NCBI RefSeq assembly: GCF_029227915.1
Contig: NC_079875.1
Span: 26,606,001-26,670,000 of the forward strand
DNA from: Hydractinia symbiolongicarpus
Lineage: Eukaryota; Cnidaria; Hydrozoa; Anthoathecata; Hydractiniidae
Direction: 5' to 3'
Length of the DNA stretch: 64,000 nucleotides
Below, one piece after another: positions 54,361-64,000 of this stretch; the first letter of the stretch is position 1, and every line of letters begins with the position of its first letter. The notes beneath the pieces are model-generated. The model searched no databases and was not told the origin of the DNA. It was given only the letters and a program-made list of their open reading frames with translations. Position numbers and translations under genes: made by a program.

Positions 54361-55200
54361 CATGAGCCACAGCTGCGATCTTTAATGAATGCCCAATAGT
54401 GACCTATGAGGGTGCCCGAATGATTAATAGTGGCAGCTAACGAATATTTGTTGTTAAATGGTATGTCATCCGTTGGCTGAGAGCGAACTCTAAAAATGTC
54501 GTCATTTGAAGCAAGGCAGGTAACAAATTTGTTATTTTTAAGTTATTTGTTAAGTTATTGTTAAGATGTGACGATAAAGCAGTCGTTAGAGTTGCACCAT
54601 CCGATTTAAATAACTCTTCTGTGTATGTGTTGTTTTTTGTGAAAATGTAAAAATTGTCTGATTAACATTACATAAAAGGGGGAGGGTTATCTTACCCCAG
54701 TCCAATAGGGAGGGCAAGTTTGCTCACTTGGTCTACAGGGTTAACGATCCTGCTGCAAAAACGAATTAATTGAACCTGTAACGCTGTTTGAGAAAGGGAG
54801 TGGCACAATAGGCATTTTCTCCCTGCTAGTTGATAAGAAGCATGCATTACATGACGTCGTAGTGGTTATAATGTTGGTGATATTATTTGCGATAACCGAA
54901 GGGCCTGTTAATTCACCCAAGACATGAAGCAGTATTTCTGGCACGTCCTGCTGGTATTAATGTTGAATGGGGTCTTCCTAATACTGGATATCTCACGCTG
55001 CAATCTCTTAAGAAGGCGGAAGGGTCAACAGCTGTGGAACACCGGGACAGCATGGACATACTCAGCATAACAGACTTCAATAGAGGAGAAACAAGAGAAG
55101 ATTCCGAAGCACAACGTAACCAAAATGATGGGATTGCAGTTAATGCTTGCAGGATAGAATTGGCGTAACAGGTGTTTCCTTTATTTATTAATCCTGCGTG
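54270..55200 (-). pseudogene. ubiquitin-specific protease (USP) remnant
   Basis: On the minus strand the USP Cys box HAGLINKGNTCYANSILQAL (catalytic Cys in NTCYAN) lies near 55130-55190. After a frameshift near 55010 it is followed by QQD...EILLHVLGELTG, the usual second block, and a CxxC (SCNACF). The frame stops at 54741-54743, close to where the inverted-repeat arm begins. The C-terminal block resumes at about 54530: YSLAATINHSGTLIGHYWAF (catalytic His), SWLRCDDKAVVRVAPSDL and YVLFF, with stop at 54270-54272. USPs cleave ubiquitin from proteins and normally have ~300-350 residues. Here the middle is missing and replaced by an inverted copy of the 3' end. Whether it was a host gene or cargo of the surrounding transposons is unclear. 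Confidence 0.75.
54560..54755. repeat. right arm of 195-bp perfect inverted repeat
   Basis: Inverted duplicate of 54166-54360. On the plus strand it still reads LRCDDKAVVRVAPSDL...YVLFFVKM and stop. It sits between the N-terminal and C-terminal parts of the USP remnant and interrupts that gene. Confidence 0.93.
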
Positions 55201-55950
55201 AATTACTTTGCTGTGGGTAGATTTTGAAAGCTGCAAAAAAAAGAGCTGTCGTGACTTGAATGACTGGATGAAGTCTACCATAAACCACTTCTGGTGGGCT
55301 TGTTCGACTTGCGAAGTAGATCCAATATTATTGAAGGAAAAGTGGCAGAGTTTACTCTATCATATCCGTGGGGTACATTATTGGGTAAATAATACGCTAT
55401 ATCAAAAGTGTGGTCATGAAGAACTTACCCTGCTACAACAAGCTCAGAAGAAGTGGCTAACCGAAGAAAACCCTGCTTACATCGCCCTGGAGAAAATTGT
55501 TAATGAAAAACAGCTACAAACGATTTAAATTACGTAGCTGATTTCAAGCACACTGAACAGCTTGAGGTTTACCATTCCCTGATGAATAAGTACTGTCCCA
55601 AACGCTTAGCATTCTCGTACGCTGGGATGGTTGCTAGGACGCAACTAGCTGTGCTTGACCACAACTCGGGTGTAGAACGACAACAAGCCACTACATCCGG
55701 TGGGAGGTTGAAGTTCAAAGTTTCTTTCACCAAAATTACGAAGGAGTGGGTGGCAAAAAAAGTAATGGATCCGAAAGAAAAGAAATACCAAGAGGACTTG
55801 ATGAAGGAAGTGTTTGATTTGGTTCAAAAAATCAAACCTCCTGTATTTTTTAAGTTGCCTGAAACACCCAGAAATATTGCATTAAAAATAAACCCTGGGA
55901 AGGAAGTTGTTGTCTCGAATATGCGTTCAAGATTTACCTTAAAGTAAACA
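55201..55950 (+). mobile_element. C-terminal half of a DDE-type transposase
   Basis: Two plus-strand frames separated by one frameshift near 55525. The first reads DLNDWMKSTINHFWWACSTC, LLKEKWQSLLYHIRGVHYWV and ALEKIVNEKQL. The second reads VYHSLMNKYCPKRLAFSYAG, MVARTQLAVLDHN and KVSFTKITKEWVAKKVMDPK, to a stop at 55947. I know this block as the C-terminal part of abundant transposase-like proteins in cnidarian and fish genomes, probably Kolobok-like. The DDE residues would lie upstream and are missing, since the USP remnant begins there. Confidence 0.55.
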
Positions 55951-56092
55951 TTCCCTGGTCTATAAATGATATTTAGCATTACATCAAGAGACGCTTATTT
56001 TACAATTCCGGGGGACATTTGTTATATTTTAAAAACATATATTGTAAAAATTTCATTCATGATCTTTACAATTATACATGTTCTTATATATT

Positions 56093-56388
56093 TTATTTGT
56101 CCAAATCCATTCCTGATTCTGTGTATGGCACGTATACTCCATCGGGCTGCGGGTATTCATTACGGATTACCCACACAACACATGATGGTATAGGCTTTCG
56201 ATAACCTATGCCCAGTCTTTCATACACCCACCATATATATTGTTTATAAGCAGCAAACCGATAGGATCTGTTGCAAAGTTCATGACGAATCCCTCTCATG
56301 TTATGAATAGCACCCAGTGCTGTCCGTAACACAGGTTCCGGCAAACAAACCATTTTGAATTCATCCGACTTTGTAACACACGTATGAC
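56093..56388 (-). CDS. P2X7-type intracellular domain, exon 2
   Basis: The minus-strand acceptor CGCTTAG opens an exon reading CVTKSDEFKMVCLPEPVLRT, CNRSYRFAAYKQYIWWVYER, LGIGYRKPIPSCVVWVIRNE and YPQPDGVYVPY, then stop. The pattern (VCL...VL...AL, R-x-AY-x-Q-x-x-W, R-x-PIPSCVV-x-x-IR-x-x-P, G-x-Y) is the zinc-binding C-terminal domain of the P2X7 receptor. In invertebrates it occurs widely without the ion channel, often linked to transposon-like genes. No membrane segment here. Confidence 0.75.
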
Positions 56389-56592
56389 CTAAGCGAAAAA
56401 AGAAAAAAGATCTTTCAAAAGGCGTACCCCCGTGTGTAAATAAACAACGTTTAGCTTTCTAAAACTTTGTTATGACAGAACATAAAGTGATTGATCTAGC
56501 AAACAAGGAAGTAAAATACACGATAAGAAGATATTTTAATCAACAGAAACCTTGAAAATGACCGTCCGGAATATCATTATTATCACGTCAAC

Positions 56593-56833
56593 ATAAACTT
56601 TCCGTTTCAGAGACCATAGTTTTACACTTTTTGCACTGGCACCACTTAACATTTCCAACACGATTTCCAGCTTCAACATTGCAGTTTTTAGCATCAACGT
56701 TGTTTTCTAAAGCTTCTAAAGCTGCAGCCACTTCACTTTGACTCCGTTCCGGTTCGAACATGAAGGGAGATAAACCAAATTCTTCATCTTCATTATATTC
56801 AACATCGCTTACATCAGAAGAGGAAGATGACAT
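56593..56833 (-). CDS. P2X7-type domain gene, exon 1
   Basis: It starts at ATG 56831-56833 with an acidic Ser-rich head (MSSSSSDVSDVEYNEDEEFG), then LSPFMFEPERSQSEVAAALE and WCQCKKCKTMVSETES. The latter is the first Cys cluster of the same P2X7-type domain continued in the exon at 56388-56093. The donor is probably near AAA|GTTTAT, but the usual Cys-Cys that follows is not reproduced by that junction, so the intron boundary or an extra exon is uncertain. Confidence 0.65.
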
Positions 56834-57062
56834 AACTAGTTTACTACTGCAAGAAAGTAACGCACCGAATGTTGTTGTCACGAATGACGTCAGAAGAATG
56901 TTAGTGTCCAGACTACTCGTTGCGGAAATATATGATAAAGTGAAAGCAGAAATGACATAAGGCAAAATTGCTTTTTTTTATGACTTAGAACCTTTTAGAT
57001 TAAAATTTTTTTTTGGCTGTTATACAGACATGTAATATTGTGATTTTAAAAATTTTGAAAAT

Positions 57063-57520
57063 TTACCGGACTTCCCCTTTAAAACTTTTTATAGTACAAT
57101 GCTTTTTATACTGACTATACATCTGAGCACGTGCCATCAAAGATTGTAAAGATTCGACAAATAACTTAAAACAATTAATTATCGAAGTTAGCCTAGGGAA
57201 TTTGGCTTTAAAAATAAGCGGAATTGTTTTGAAGATGTGGTCTCTGTCTTGCATTCTTATGAGAAACTTCAGTTTTTGATACATAATATCGATCCACTTC
57301 CAGAAGTGGTTAAACGCAGTTTGCTTTGAGACTCTGTAAATTAAAGCAATCGGCTCAAAACTTAAGTTATGTCGCAATTTAATAATGGTTATTAATATTT
57401 GGTTGTATAGCTCTTCCTTGGTACAACTTCTTCCATATTCCACCCTTCTTGTTAAATAAACAAGAAGGGTTTCTAACACATCAAACTTTAAACCAGTTAG
57501 CATAGGTGATTTTGCGATAT
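57063..57520 (-). mobile_element. DDE_4-type transposase core, catalytic residues lost
   Basis: The minus-strand frame contains LTGLKFDVLETLLVYL, then the helix-turn-helix ILITIIKLRHNLSFEPIALI and YRVSKQTAFNHFWKWI. The start of the nuclease fold follows (TIPLIFKAKFPRLTSIINCF, ARAQMYSQYKKHCTIKSF). In this PIF/ISL2EU-like family the strand normally holds Ile-Ile-Asp-Cys with an acidic residue three positions on; here Asp is Asn and the next is Lys. The rest of the nuclease domain is absent. Remnant of the THAP transposon continued at 57550-58090. Confidence 0.72.
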
Positions 57521-57544
57521 TTTCCTTTAAAAAAAATAACTAAA

Positions 57545-58090
57545 ACAGTTGGACCATTTCGTTAAATCCAGCACTTGTTGTTTTAAATTATCGCGCTCTT
57601 TTCGAAGTTTGTCCATCTCAACGTAGATTTGTCCCTCCTCTAAAAACTCTTTATTTGGCTCCTCAGTTACATATATAATTTTGTAGCCTTTTCAGTCTTC
57701 TCTCCAAGCTTCTGGTTTTGTCGGTGAGGTGACTTTGATGCACAACATATACAAGACATGTTAATTGAAGGCACGTAGTCCACATGTTTTTCAAAATTTT
57801 CCTTCTGTCCTAACAATAAATGTACCAATTATATAGGTACATTATCAATGTAGCTATAAAATTTCGTATAATCATCTCCAGCTAGCTAAAGCTTACCAGT
57901 CACAAAATGTCTTGAACAAGCGTAAACGTGCTTTGATTTAGGTGACCACAACTTATCTTTTAAAGAATCTTCTTTTCTTCTGATAGCCTTTAACCATAAT
58001 TTTCTTCGTTTTTCATTAGCAGGCAGTATATAATTTGATTAATCTTAAGATTTGCTAAGCAGCCATAAACACAACAGCTTTTAACCATGT
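57545..58090 (-). mobile_element. THAP domain and coiled coil of the same transposase
   Basis: It starts at ATG 58088-58090 (MVKSCCVYGC). After a frameshift it gives PANEKRRKLWLKAIRRKED, SKHVYACSRHFVTG with a donor at 57896. The exon from 57809 adds QKENFEKHVDYVPSINM. The C...C...CSRHF and DYVPS patterns are a THAP zinc finger (C2CH), the DNA-binding module of several eukaryotic transposases. A Lys/Glu coiled coil follows in another frame (VEMDKLRKERDNLKQQVLDL). With the core at 57063-57503 this is one decayed THAP-DDE transposon with at least two frameshifts. Confidence 0.72.
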
Positions 58091-58500
58091 TTACCTACTA
58101 GCGGAGTGGCTGTTTCGTGAATGTCGCCCCCAGGTCAAAATGGTACACTTTCAGACAAATTTGATGACGTGGCATTTGCTGCGAGAATAAAAACACATCC
58201 CAGATAAAGAAACACCGTATGGAGAGTGGGTTTAAACATGACCAAGTTAACCCAAATAAACTTTAGAAAAAAAATCATGTTTTCTTGGCGTCATCTTCGA
58301 CGAATACTTCAACATCAACTCAAACAATTCAAACGAGTATACTGTATACACTAAAAAACAAAACCTTCGGTCCAAATGTCCCTGTAATGATAAATTTATT
58401 AAGTAATCCAAACAATGTAACTTCGCTACATCTACGGCCGCAGCAGAAGTAGTGATAATATCCTGCTGTTTCAAATTGCCAATGTTCATCCAGAAAATCC
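58091..58500. other. non-coding spacer
   Basis: Nothing recognised; likely terminal region of the THAP transposon, but no terminal inverted repeat was seen. Confidence 0.35.
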
Positions 58501-58830
58501 AAAAATGTAACAGTCGTCACTTTCAAATGCCTCGTTTATTAATTTTACGGTTAAAATGTATAGAACCTGAGGAGAGGTTTGTCGACCCTAAATGACAATT
58601 ATCTTGTATCAATACGAAAAATCGCAAAAATATAACAGTCGTTACTTTCAAATGCCTCGTTTATCAATTTTACGGCTAATATATATAGAACCTGAGGCGA
58701 GGTTGTCGAACCTAAATTAAATTATCATGTATCAGAACGAAAAATTGCGAATATTTTCAAATTCCTCTCCTATTAATTCTGCGGATAAAATTTATAGAAT
58801 CTGAAAGAATTATCCCGTATCAATGCGAAC
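58501..58830. repeat. tandem ~125-bp repeat, 2.5 copies
   Basis: The unit containing TAACAGTCGTCACTTTCAAA, TGCCTCGTTTATTAATTTTA and TATAGAACCTGAGGAGAGGT occurs at about 58507 and, with few changes, at 58631. A third, more diverged unit follows from about 58755 (TTTCAAATTCCTCTCCTATT, TATAGAATCTGAAAG). Confidence 0.8.
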
Positions 58831-60389
58831 AAAAAGCCGTAATGTCTTGAATATTTGTGCAACCAGCATAGATAACCCCGAATTTAAATTGCCTAATAAG
58901 CACAAGGCCAGCTTAAGGGTTTCCCGATATTCAACACATGATGGAAGAACAATAGAAGTAATCTGGCTGCAAACATTTTTGTTAGCGACACAGCGTAATT
59001 TTTCCCACTTCAGCGACTTTCGATTTCCCGGAAATATCACGCTGGGTCTTTATTGTTATTGTGAAATCACGTGATTTTTTTGTTCTTTAAAATAAAATCT
59101 TTAAAATAAAAATAGATAAAACCACTGTGGAGATAAAACATGAATGTCACGCAGAAAAGAATGTCTACATAAAAGTAAAAAATTAAAATATTTTACATGG
59201 TATTCTCAAAAAAAAGGAAGGCTTTAACTCGATGTCTTTAAAATTGATCTAGAAAATTTTGGAAATTTTATGATAAATCCTTTTACGTAAAATTGAACTC
59301 CTGAACAAGTTCATTAACTGTTTCGGTATTTAGGCGTTACTCTTACTCTCTCGCTCAATCTGAAAACTGAGGATGTTTTAATAAAGGTTGATCTACAAAA
59401 GAAGAAACATTAAAAAAATGAGGAACAATAATACAATTGTAGCACAAATTGAGTGAACACAAGTTTATTATTCCATCATTATCTCTTTAAGGTAGCACTT
59501 CTATGATTTGAAGAGGACATTTATTATCTCAATACTTCATATGATGCAAAACGTATATAAATCTTTATCAACCTGATACATAAATATTTTATATTTTGAG
59601 TAAAACATCGCTACCGTAAGAAGTGAAGAATTAATTAGTGCGAAATTGGGGTTTTCATGGGATACTTTAGCAGGTTTTAAGTATTTTTTTCCCCTACGCT
59701 TTTATTCTCACACATTTTTATACCCTAAACAAGTTTGCGAAGGACATATTTTCACAAGGCTCTGCCCAGGAAGGTGCATGGAAAACCTCCCTGTTCACAT
59801 GAACCAACAATATTTGGAAACTCTAGAGGACATAAAAGCATACTTGTCACATGGTAAGTTTGTCCATGCACTACATATTCATCCATCTAATTTTAAAACC
59901 ACCAGGACAGAAAACGTATATACGAGACAGGAGAAGTATATATACATAATTTTACTGACTTTAAGCAAGTGAACAGGTGTAGAAAAAAATAATACAAAAA
60001 TTAGGACTACTTTTGAAAATATTTTTTTACTTATACTCCACATAAAACACATATCACCAGAAATACAATAATTTTTTTTAAACCTTAACCCTGCTTTTAT
60101 GTTAATAAGGCACGTTTTTTCTAACGTCTGAATTTTAGGTAAGGCTAGATATTCTTATTTATTTACGCTTTTTCAGCGCCAAGTGTTCTTCAATTTTATT
60201 ATAGCAATTGTAGACTCATTATTTTGTTACTATAATCTATGAAGGCATTCAGACTGAGTACGTTCTTATACGTTGTTAATATTCGGCAAAATATAGGCCT
60301 CAACGTTCTTATAAACTAGATTATTCTAAAAAACGTGTAGTCAAATACACCTTTATTAAATAAAGTCAACCCAGCCGGCACAAAGAGCT
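58831..60389. other. no supported gene; one weak open frame
   Basis: The only candidate is a plus frame at 59646-59972 with a Cys-containing stretch (ICPGRCM-like: LCPGRCMENLPVHMNQQYLE). It has no recognisable domain or clear splice context, so I do not call it a gene. The rest is AT-rich. Confidence 0.35.
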
Positions 60390-60780
60390 CTAAAAGACGT
60401 CTTTTAGACATCTTCCGCATTTCTAAAAGACATCTTTTTTAGCGCTGATTTGTCCGTCTATAATGCATCTTTTCGTCTAAAAGAGGTCTTTTCAAAGATG
60501 CATTTGAGAAGATCTCTTTAAAACATCTTTTAAAAGACATCTTTTCAAATGATAAATATCTTTTAGACCTTTTACAGATGTGGAACCGACTAAAATGCAA
60601 CTTTTTAAATGCATCTTTAAGACTTCTTTCAGACGTTTTTAAGAAATTTTTTTGCAATCCGTCTTTTTAAAGACGTCTTTTAGACCTTTTACAGATGTAG
60701 AACTGACTAAAATGCATCTTAAATGCAACTTTTTAAATGCATCTTTAAGACTTTTTTTATCTATCTATAAGACGTTAACA
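60390..60780. repeat. AGACGTCTTTTA palindromic repeat cluster
   Basis: AAAAGACGTCTTTT-type palindromes recur (60392, 60668 and degenerate forms between). Two direct copies of a ~90-base phrase (TTTTAGACCTTTTACAGATG, ACTAAAATGCAACTTTTTAA, ATGCATCTTTAAGACTT) lie at about 60561-60635 and 60677-60755. Confidence 0.7.
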
Positions 60781-63280
60781 AATTGCAGTAAACGACATGA
60801 AAGACGACAACTATTTCGTGATAACTTTTTATATCAAAATCGTACAATATATATATTTTACAATTACATAAATATAATTTATATATAACCGGAAATAAAT
60901 AAATAAAATATTATTAATATTCAACACTATAGCTACAATTAGTATATGTAATCGCACGTTTACGAGTGCAATTAAATCATTTTTATATTCATATTTGCAA
61001 ATTGTGACCATTGCAATAATCTTTAATACGAATTCTTAGGCCATAGAAAAAAAATTGTGAAAATTGCTAGTAGTTGAAATTTGTCGTAACGCTTGCAAGG
61101 CCGAAATAAACAAAATAAATATTGGACATAATAAGGAAGTCTGTTCAGAAAAAAACAGAAAGAGATATATTAAATGTATTTAAATGATATTCATAAATGA
61201 GTTAATTCGAAAGGGCTTTCCTTTGTTATTTAGAAATTTATACATTTAATGTACCCCTTATGTCTCTGATACTTTGAGTGGGAGCGTTTCGCAGCTTCGT
61301 CCTAATTATGCGCCTCATCTCTTGTTCGTTCGCATCTTTAAAACGCTTGTTGACAGATTCTAGAGAGAAAGAAATAGCTTATTTGCAGATAAATAATAGA
61401 TTTTTATAGAAACGTAGTCAGTAAATGTTTGAGAAATACACCAATGAACCTATAGATATAGGTTCATTAGAATAAATCATGAATTCTATAAATATAATCA
61501 ATTACAAATATAGCAAAAAGTAATGAGCAATACGAATACCATGTCATAAATTCTGCTTTTATTAAAAAATTGAACAAACACAGAAAAATTGACAAATAAT
61601 TTTATGTTCGACTATGTCCAGGTGGTTGTGGGGGTTTGATCCCCACATAAGGCTGTCGTCTAGTTGGGCAAGAATTTCAAAGAAGTTTCTGTAGCTCTAA
61701 TAGAAGATTAAGGATTCCAGAACTGCGTTTTTGTGAACCACTCCTGATACTCGATACTACTAACATAAAATATAAATTAAGACATAATATTCTTTAAACT
61801 ATAGTCACAAGTCTCTGCCCCAACCAAAGCGATTCTGCCTCTCAAATTACGTAATAGGTCAAGTTGCAATAATTCCATCGAAGATTATCTTGAAAAGTAA
61901 ACATAAATAGCTTTGAAAAAATAGCTAACTAGATTTATATATATATCATTACATTGCATTGAGCTGAATGTTATATCTTGATATTGAGTCATAATTATTT
62001 AGTCGGTCATTATGCACACAACAATTCAGGGAAACTATCTATAATCATGCAACAAGGAGGTCTCTATAACCACTTTAAAAAAGTAGTGTTGTTTTTGCTA
62101 CCCACAAAAAACTTGAAATGCAAAACTCGATTTAATCTCAGCTAGCTATATACAACAATACGCCAGAAATTGTTTCAGCAGCTCAGTTCTTTCACTTTAT
62201 TGGAGTTATTTTACGTTAAATACTAGGTCTTGATGTATGCAAACACCTTTTAATGCCATGTCGCAAGTTGGTCCTGGCCCGTCAATTGACAAGGGAGCAT
62301 GTGAAAAGATGGGCCGTCTTAAGACGGGCCGTTTTCTAAGTTGGGGCAGAATAGCACCATCTTTAAAAAAAAAAAACTCCATCGCTGTGCTAAAACACGT
62401 GATCTTGTTGAATTGGGAATTTAAGGGAAAATAGCCAGATAAATTACTGGGGAAACCAGTCAAAAAATTGACTAAAATTAAAAATTTTTGATGTATAGGT
62501 GCGGAAAACCTATACACCCTCCACCGTCCCTTATATTTGGCTAATTAATGAGGAAATGGACTTTGATACGCTCCGTTCGCTGACGCTTTGCCCCGCAAAA
62601 AACCCTGGGGACAGGAGTGCGTTATTGTTTTAGGCGTGTTAACCCAACGATAAATAATCCTTGTAATAACGTTGTTTTATGCAACTTTTTTAATGTTTAA
62701 GGAGTTCAGAAAAAGATTTCTACCTAAAACACAATAAATAATAATCATATAACTTAAACTATACAGCTATATTAATTGAGCGAATACTTTACGAGACAAA
62801 TTGGCAAACATTAGTTCTGTATTACTTTATCCCATAGTCTTATCCACATTTATTTCTTCCATTCCAGTAGCTAGCAACTTTCTTAGACAATTCTAATTTT
62901 TTGTGAAGCAGTGTAATTAATAACGTATACAATGTCAAGATTGTCAAAATGGAGGGAAGCCAACAATAATTTTTGGTTTATAAAAATATCAGAAGAGCTG
63001 TTTGTAAATAACTATTTGCAGCAACGTAGGGCTTAATTATATCAAAGGAGGCGGTTGTCAAAGGCAAGTCGGACGAAAACTGTGATTTTATTTGGAGCAC
63101 CGAAATGACGCCATTTTGTCAATCAAACTTGTGCAGTTTATTTTATTTTTCTCTGTTTATTTTGTTTCTGTAGTGTGGCCAGTGAAACCTGGAACGAGGT
63201 GGAAAGAGAAGACAAACGTAAGCGCGAAAGACCAACAAAGAATGCGGAAAAATAAAGAAAATGGAATAACAAAGAGACAT
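60781..63280. other. non-coding; GCGGAG-family fragment near 62.53 kb
   Basis: Mostly AT-rich. At 62530-62600 TTATATTTGGCTAATTAATG and AGGAAATGG, followed by CGCTCCGTTCGCTGACGCTTTG, are the inverse of the 30.2-kb repeat head, so a fragment of that family sits here in opposite orientation. At 61630-61650 GTGGGGGTTTGATCCCCAC is a perfect B-box-like stem-loop, perhaps a SINE fragment. CCGTCTTAAGACGG (62313) is a 14-bp palindrome. No gene. Confidence 0.45.
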
Positions 63281-63590
63281 TCAAGTTGATTAAAATTTTG
63301 GACGCCAAGTGTGTCTGTACAGACCGACTGGCATGGTCTGCTCTATATTAAATCAATTTAAATATTGCAGCCATCATCAAGCCAAAATCGTGCAAGTTAA
63401 CTCAAGTTGATTGAAATTTTGGACGCCAAGTGTGTCTGTACAATACGGAGTCATCTTTTTATCTCAGAAAAGAGGCGAACTGCGAACTGCTAAATAAAAG
63501 TTTGTAATTACTGTGTTAATTTTGAAAACCACGCCGGCTGGCATGGTCTGCTCTATAATAAATCAATTTAAATGTTAGACCCATCATAAC
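63281..63590. repeat. imperfect direct duplication
   Basis: CAAGTTGATTAAAATTTTGG, ACGCCAAGTGTGTCTGTACA and GGCATGGTCTGCTCTATATT occur at 63282-63365. They recur at about 63403-63575, where the second copy carries ~95 extra bases between the second and third landmarks. Confidence 0.85.
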
Positions 63591-64000
63591 AAAAAAATTC
63601 TGGAAACAAAGAAATACTAAAAATGTTTTGATATTAAAAATGTTCGTAGAGTTGAGGCCATTTCATATTAAAGCAATAATGTAAAACGGCCTTTACAAAA
63701 ATTTGTATTTTCACGTAAAAAAACAGTATTTTCACCTGAAATTTTGCAGAACGACAACACACTAGACCCAAAATATAAAACAGTCTAAGAGATAGATATT
63801 TTTTTCGTCATTATATAAAAGATACAGGTTAAAATTGTCTTATCAACAAGCCCTGTTAAAAATACCAGTTTTGTTTATATCTTTGTGAATTAATTTTAGT
63901 TTTTTACATATTTACCAAATGTGACTGAATTAAAATACAATGAAATATATTTCTCTTTATAGTGATGGTCACAGGTCAACACGCATAAAATAATGAAACA
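63591..64000. other. non-coding, nothing recognised
   Basis: AT-rich end of the window without open frames or repeats of note. Confidence 0.5.

Noticed and set aside
54166-54755. Terminal inverted repeats of an intact DNA transposon
   Set aside because: The arms are part of USP coding and 3' flank, with no transposase between them and no target duplication seen.
59646-59972. 108-codon frame as a gene
   Set aside because: No domain, no supporting splice structure, and repeat-poor unique DNA cannot be judged from one short frame.
1-64000. CRISPR array, operon structure, riboswitches or bacterial terminators
   Set aside because: No regularly spaced 25-40-base repeats with unique spacers. Introns, LINEs and LTR elements show eukaryotic DNA, where such prokaryotic features are not expected.

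Overview
This is eukaryotic (metazoan) DNA: AT-rich, intron-bearing and crowded with decayed mobile elements. The mix points to a marine invertebrate, most likely a cnidarian. It includes Jockey-group LINEs with a 2A-like leader, a Penelope-like element, a BEL/Pao LTR element, LINEs with a restriction-like endonuclease, THAP/DDE transposons, a stand-alone P2X7-type domain, and zinc-finger/tyrosine-recombinase genes. The organism call is inference from family content; no rRNA, mitochondrial or clearly orthologous housekeeping gene was seen to fix it.

Layout. 0.5-4.5 kb: a spliced gene with C2H2 zinc fingers and a tyrosine-recombinase (YR) core, broken by one frameshift. 6.0-6.35 kb: a tRNA-derived SINE. 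6.5-11.6 kb: the 5' part of a LINE (2A-like leader, zinc finger, AP endonuclease, RT) fused in frame to a Penelope-like element. 11.8-13.6 kb: a second, minus-strand LINE 3' end. 13.59-14.41 kb: an apparently identical 822-bp copy of the middle of the first YR gene, wedged between that LINE and the 3' half of an RLE-type LINE (14.4-15.6 kb). 16.8-17.9 kb: a diverged satellite-like tract.

19.08-25.24 kb is the most interesting locus. It is one multi-exon gene or element coding, in order, for a KMT5A-like SET domain, a Cys-rich finger, a tandemly triplicated small exon, C2H2 fingers, a YR domain with all catalytic residues, and a C-terminal Myb-like segment. It carries a nonsense codon and two frameshifts, so this copy is probably dead.

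25.2-35.0 kb is mostly non-coding: two tRNA-like SINEs, GC-rich GCGGAG repeats, two diverged copies of a ~550-bp repeat, TGCCT-rich satellite and AGCTAGC-rich DNA. 35.04-42.40 kb is a nearly complete BEL/Pao retrotransposon with near-identical LTRs and a 5-bp target duplication. 42.6-47.3 kb is a degenerate minus-strand two-ORF LINE; 47.3-50.2 kb holds fragments of at least three more LINEs. 52.4-53.05 kb is a motif-repeat tract and 53.2-53.85 kb another LINE fragment. 54.1-58.1 kb is a mosaic of a ubiquitin-specific-protease remnant (cut by a 195-bp perfect inverted repeat), the C-terminal half of a transposase, a two-exon P2X7-type domain gene and a THAP/DDE transposase remnant. The last 6 kb holds several tandem or palindromic repeats and no gene I can support.

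The genes do not form an operon or pathway. The common theme is mobile or mobile-derived genes nesting in and copying from one another. Several junctions (9.71, 13.59, 14.41, 15.61 and 54.75 kb) record abrupt chimeric joins.
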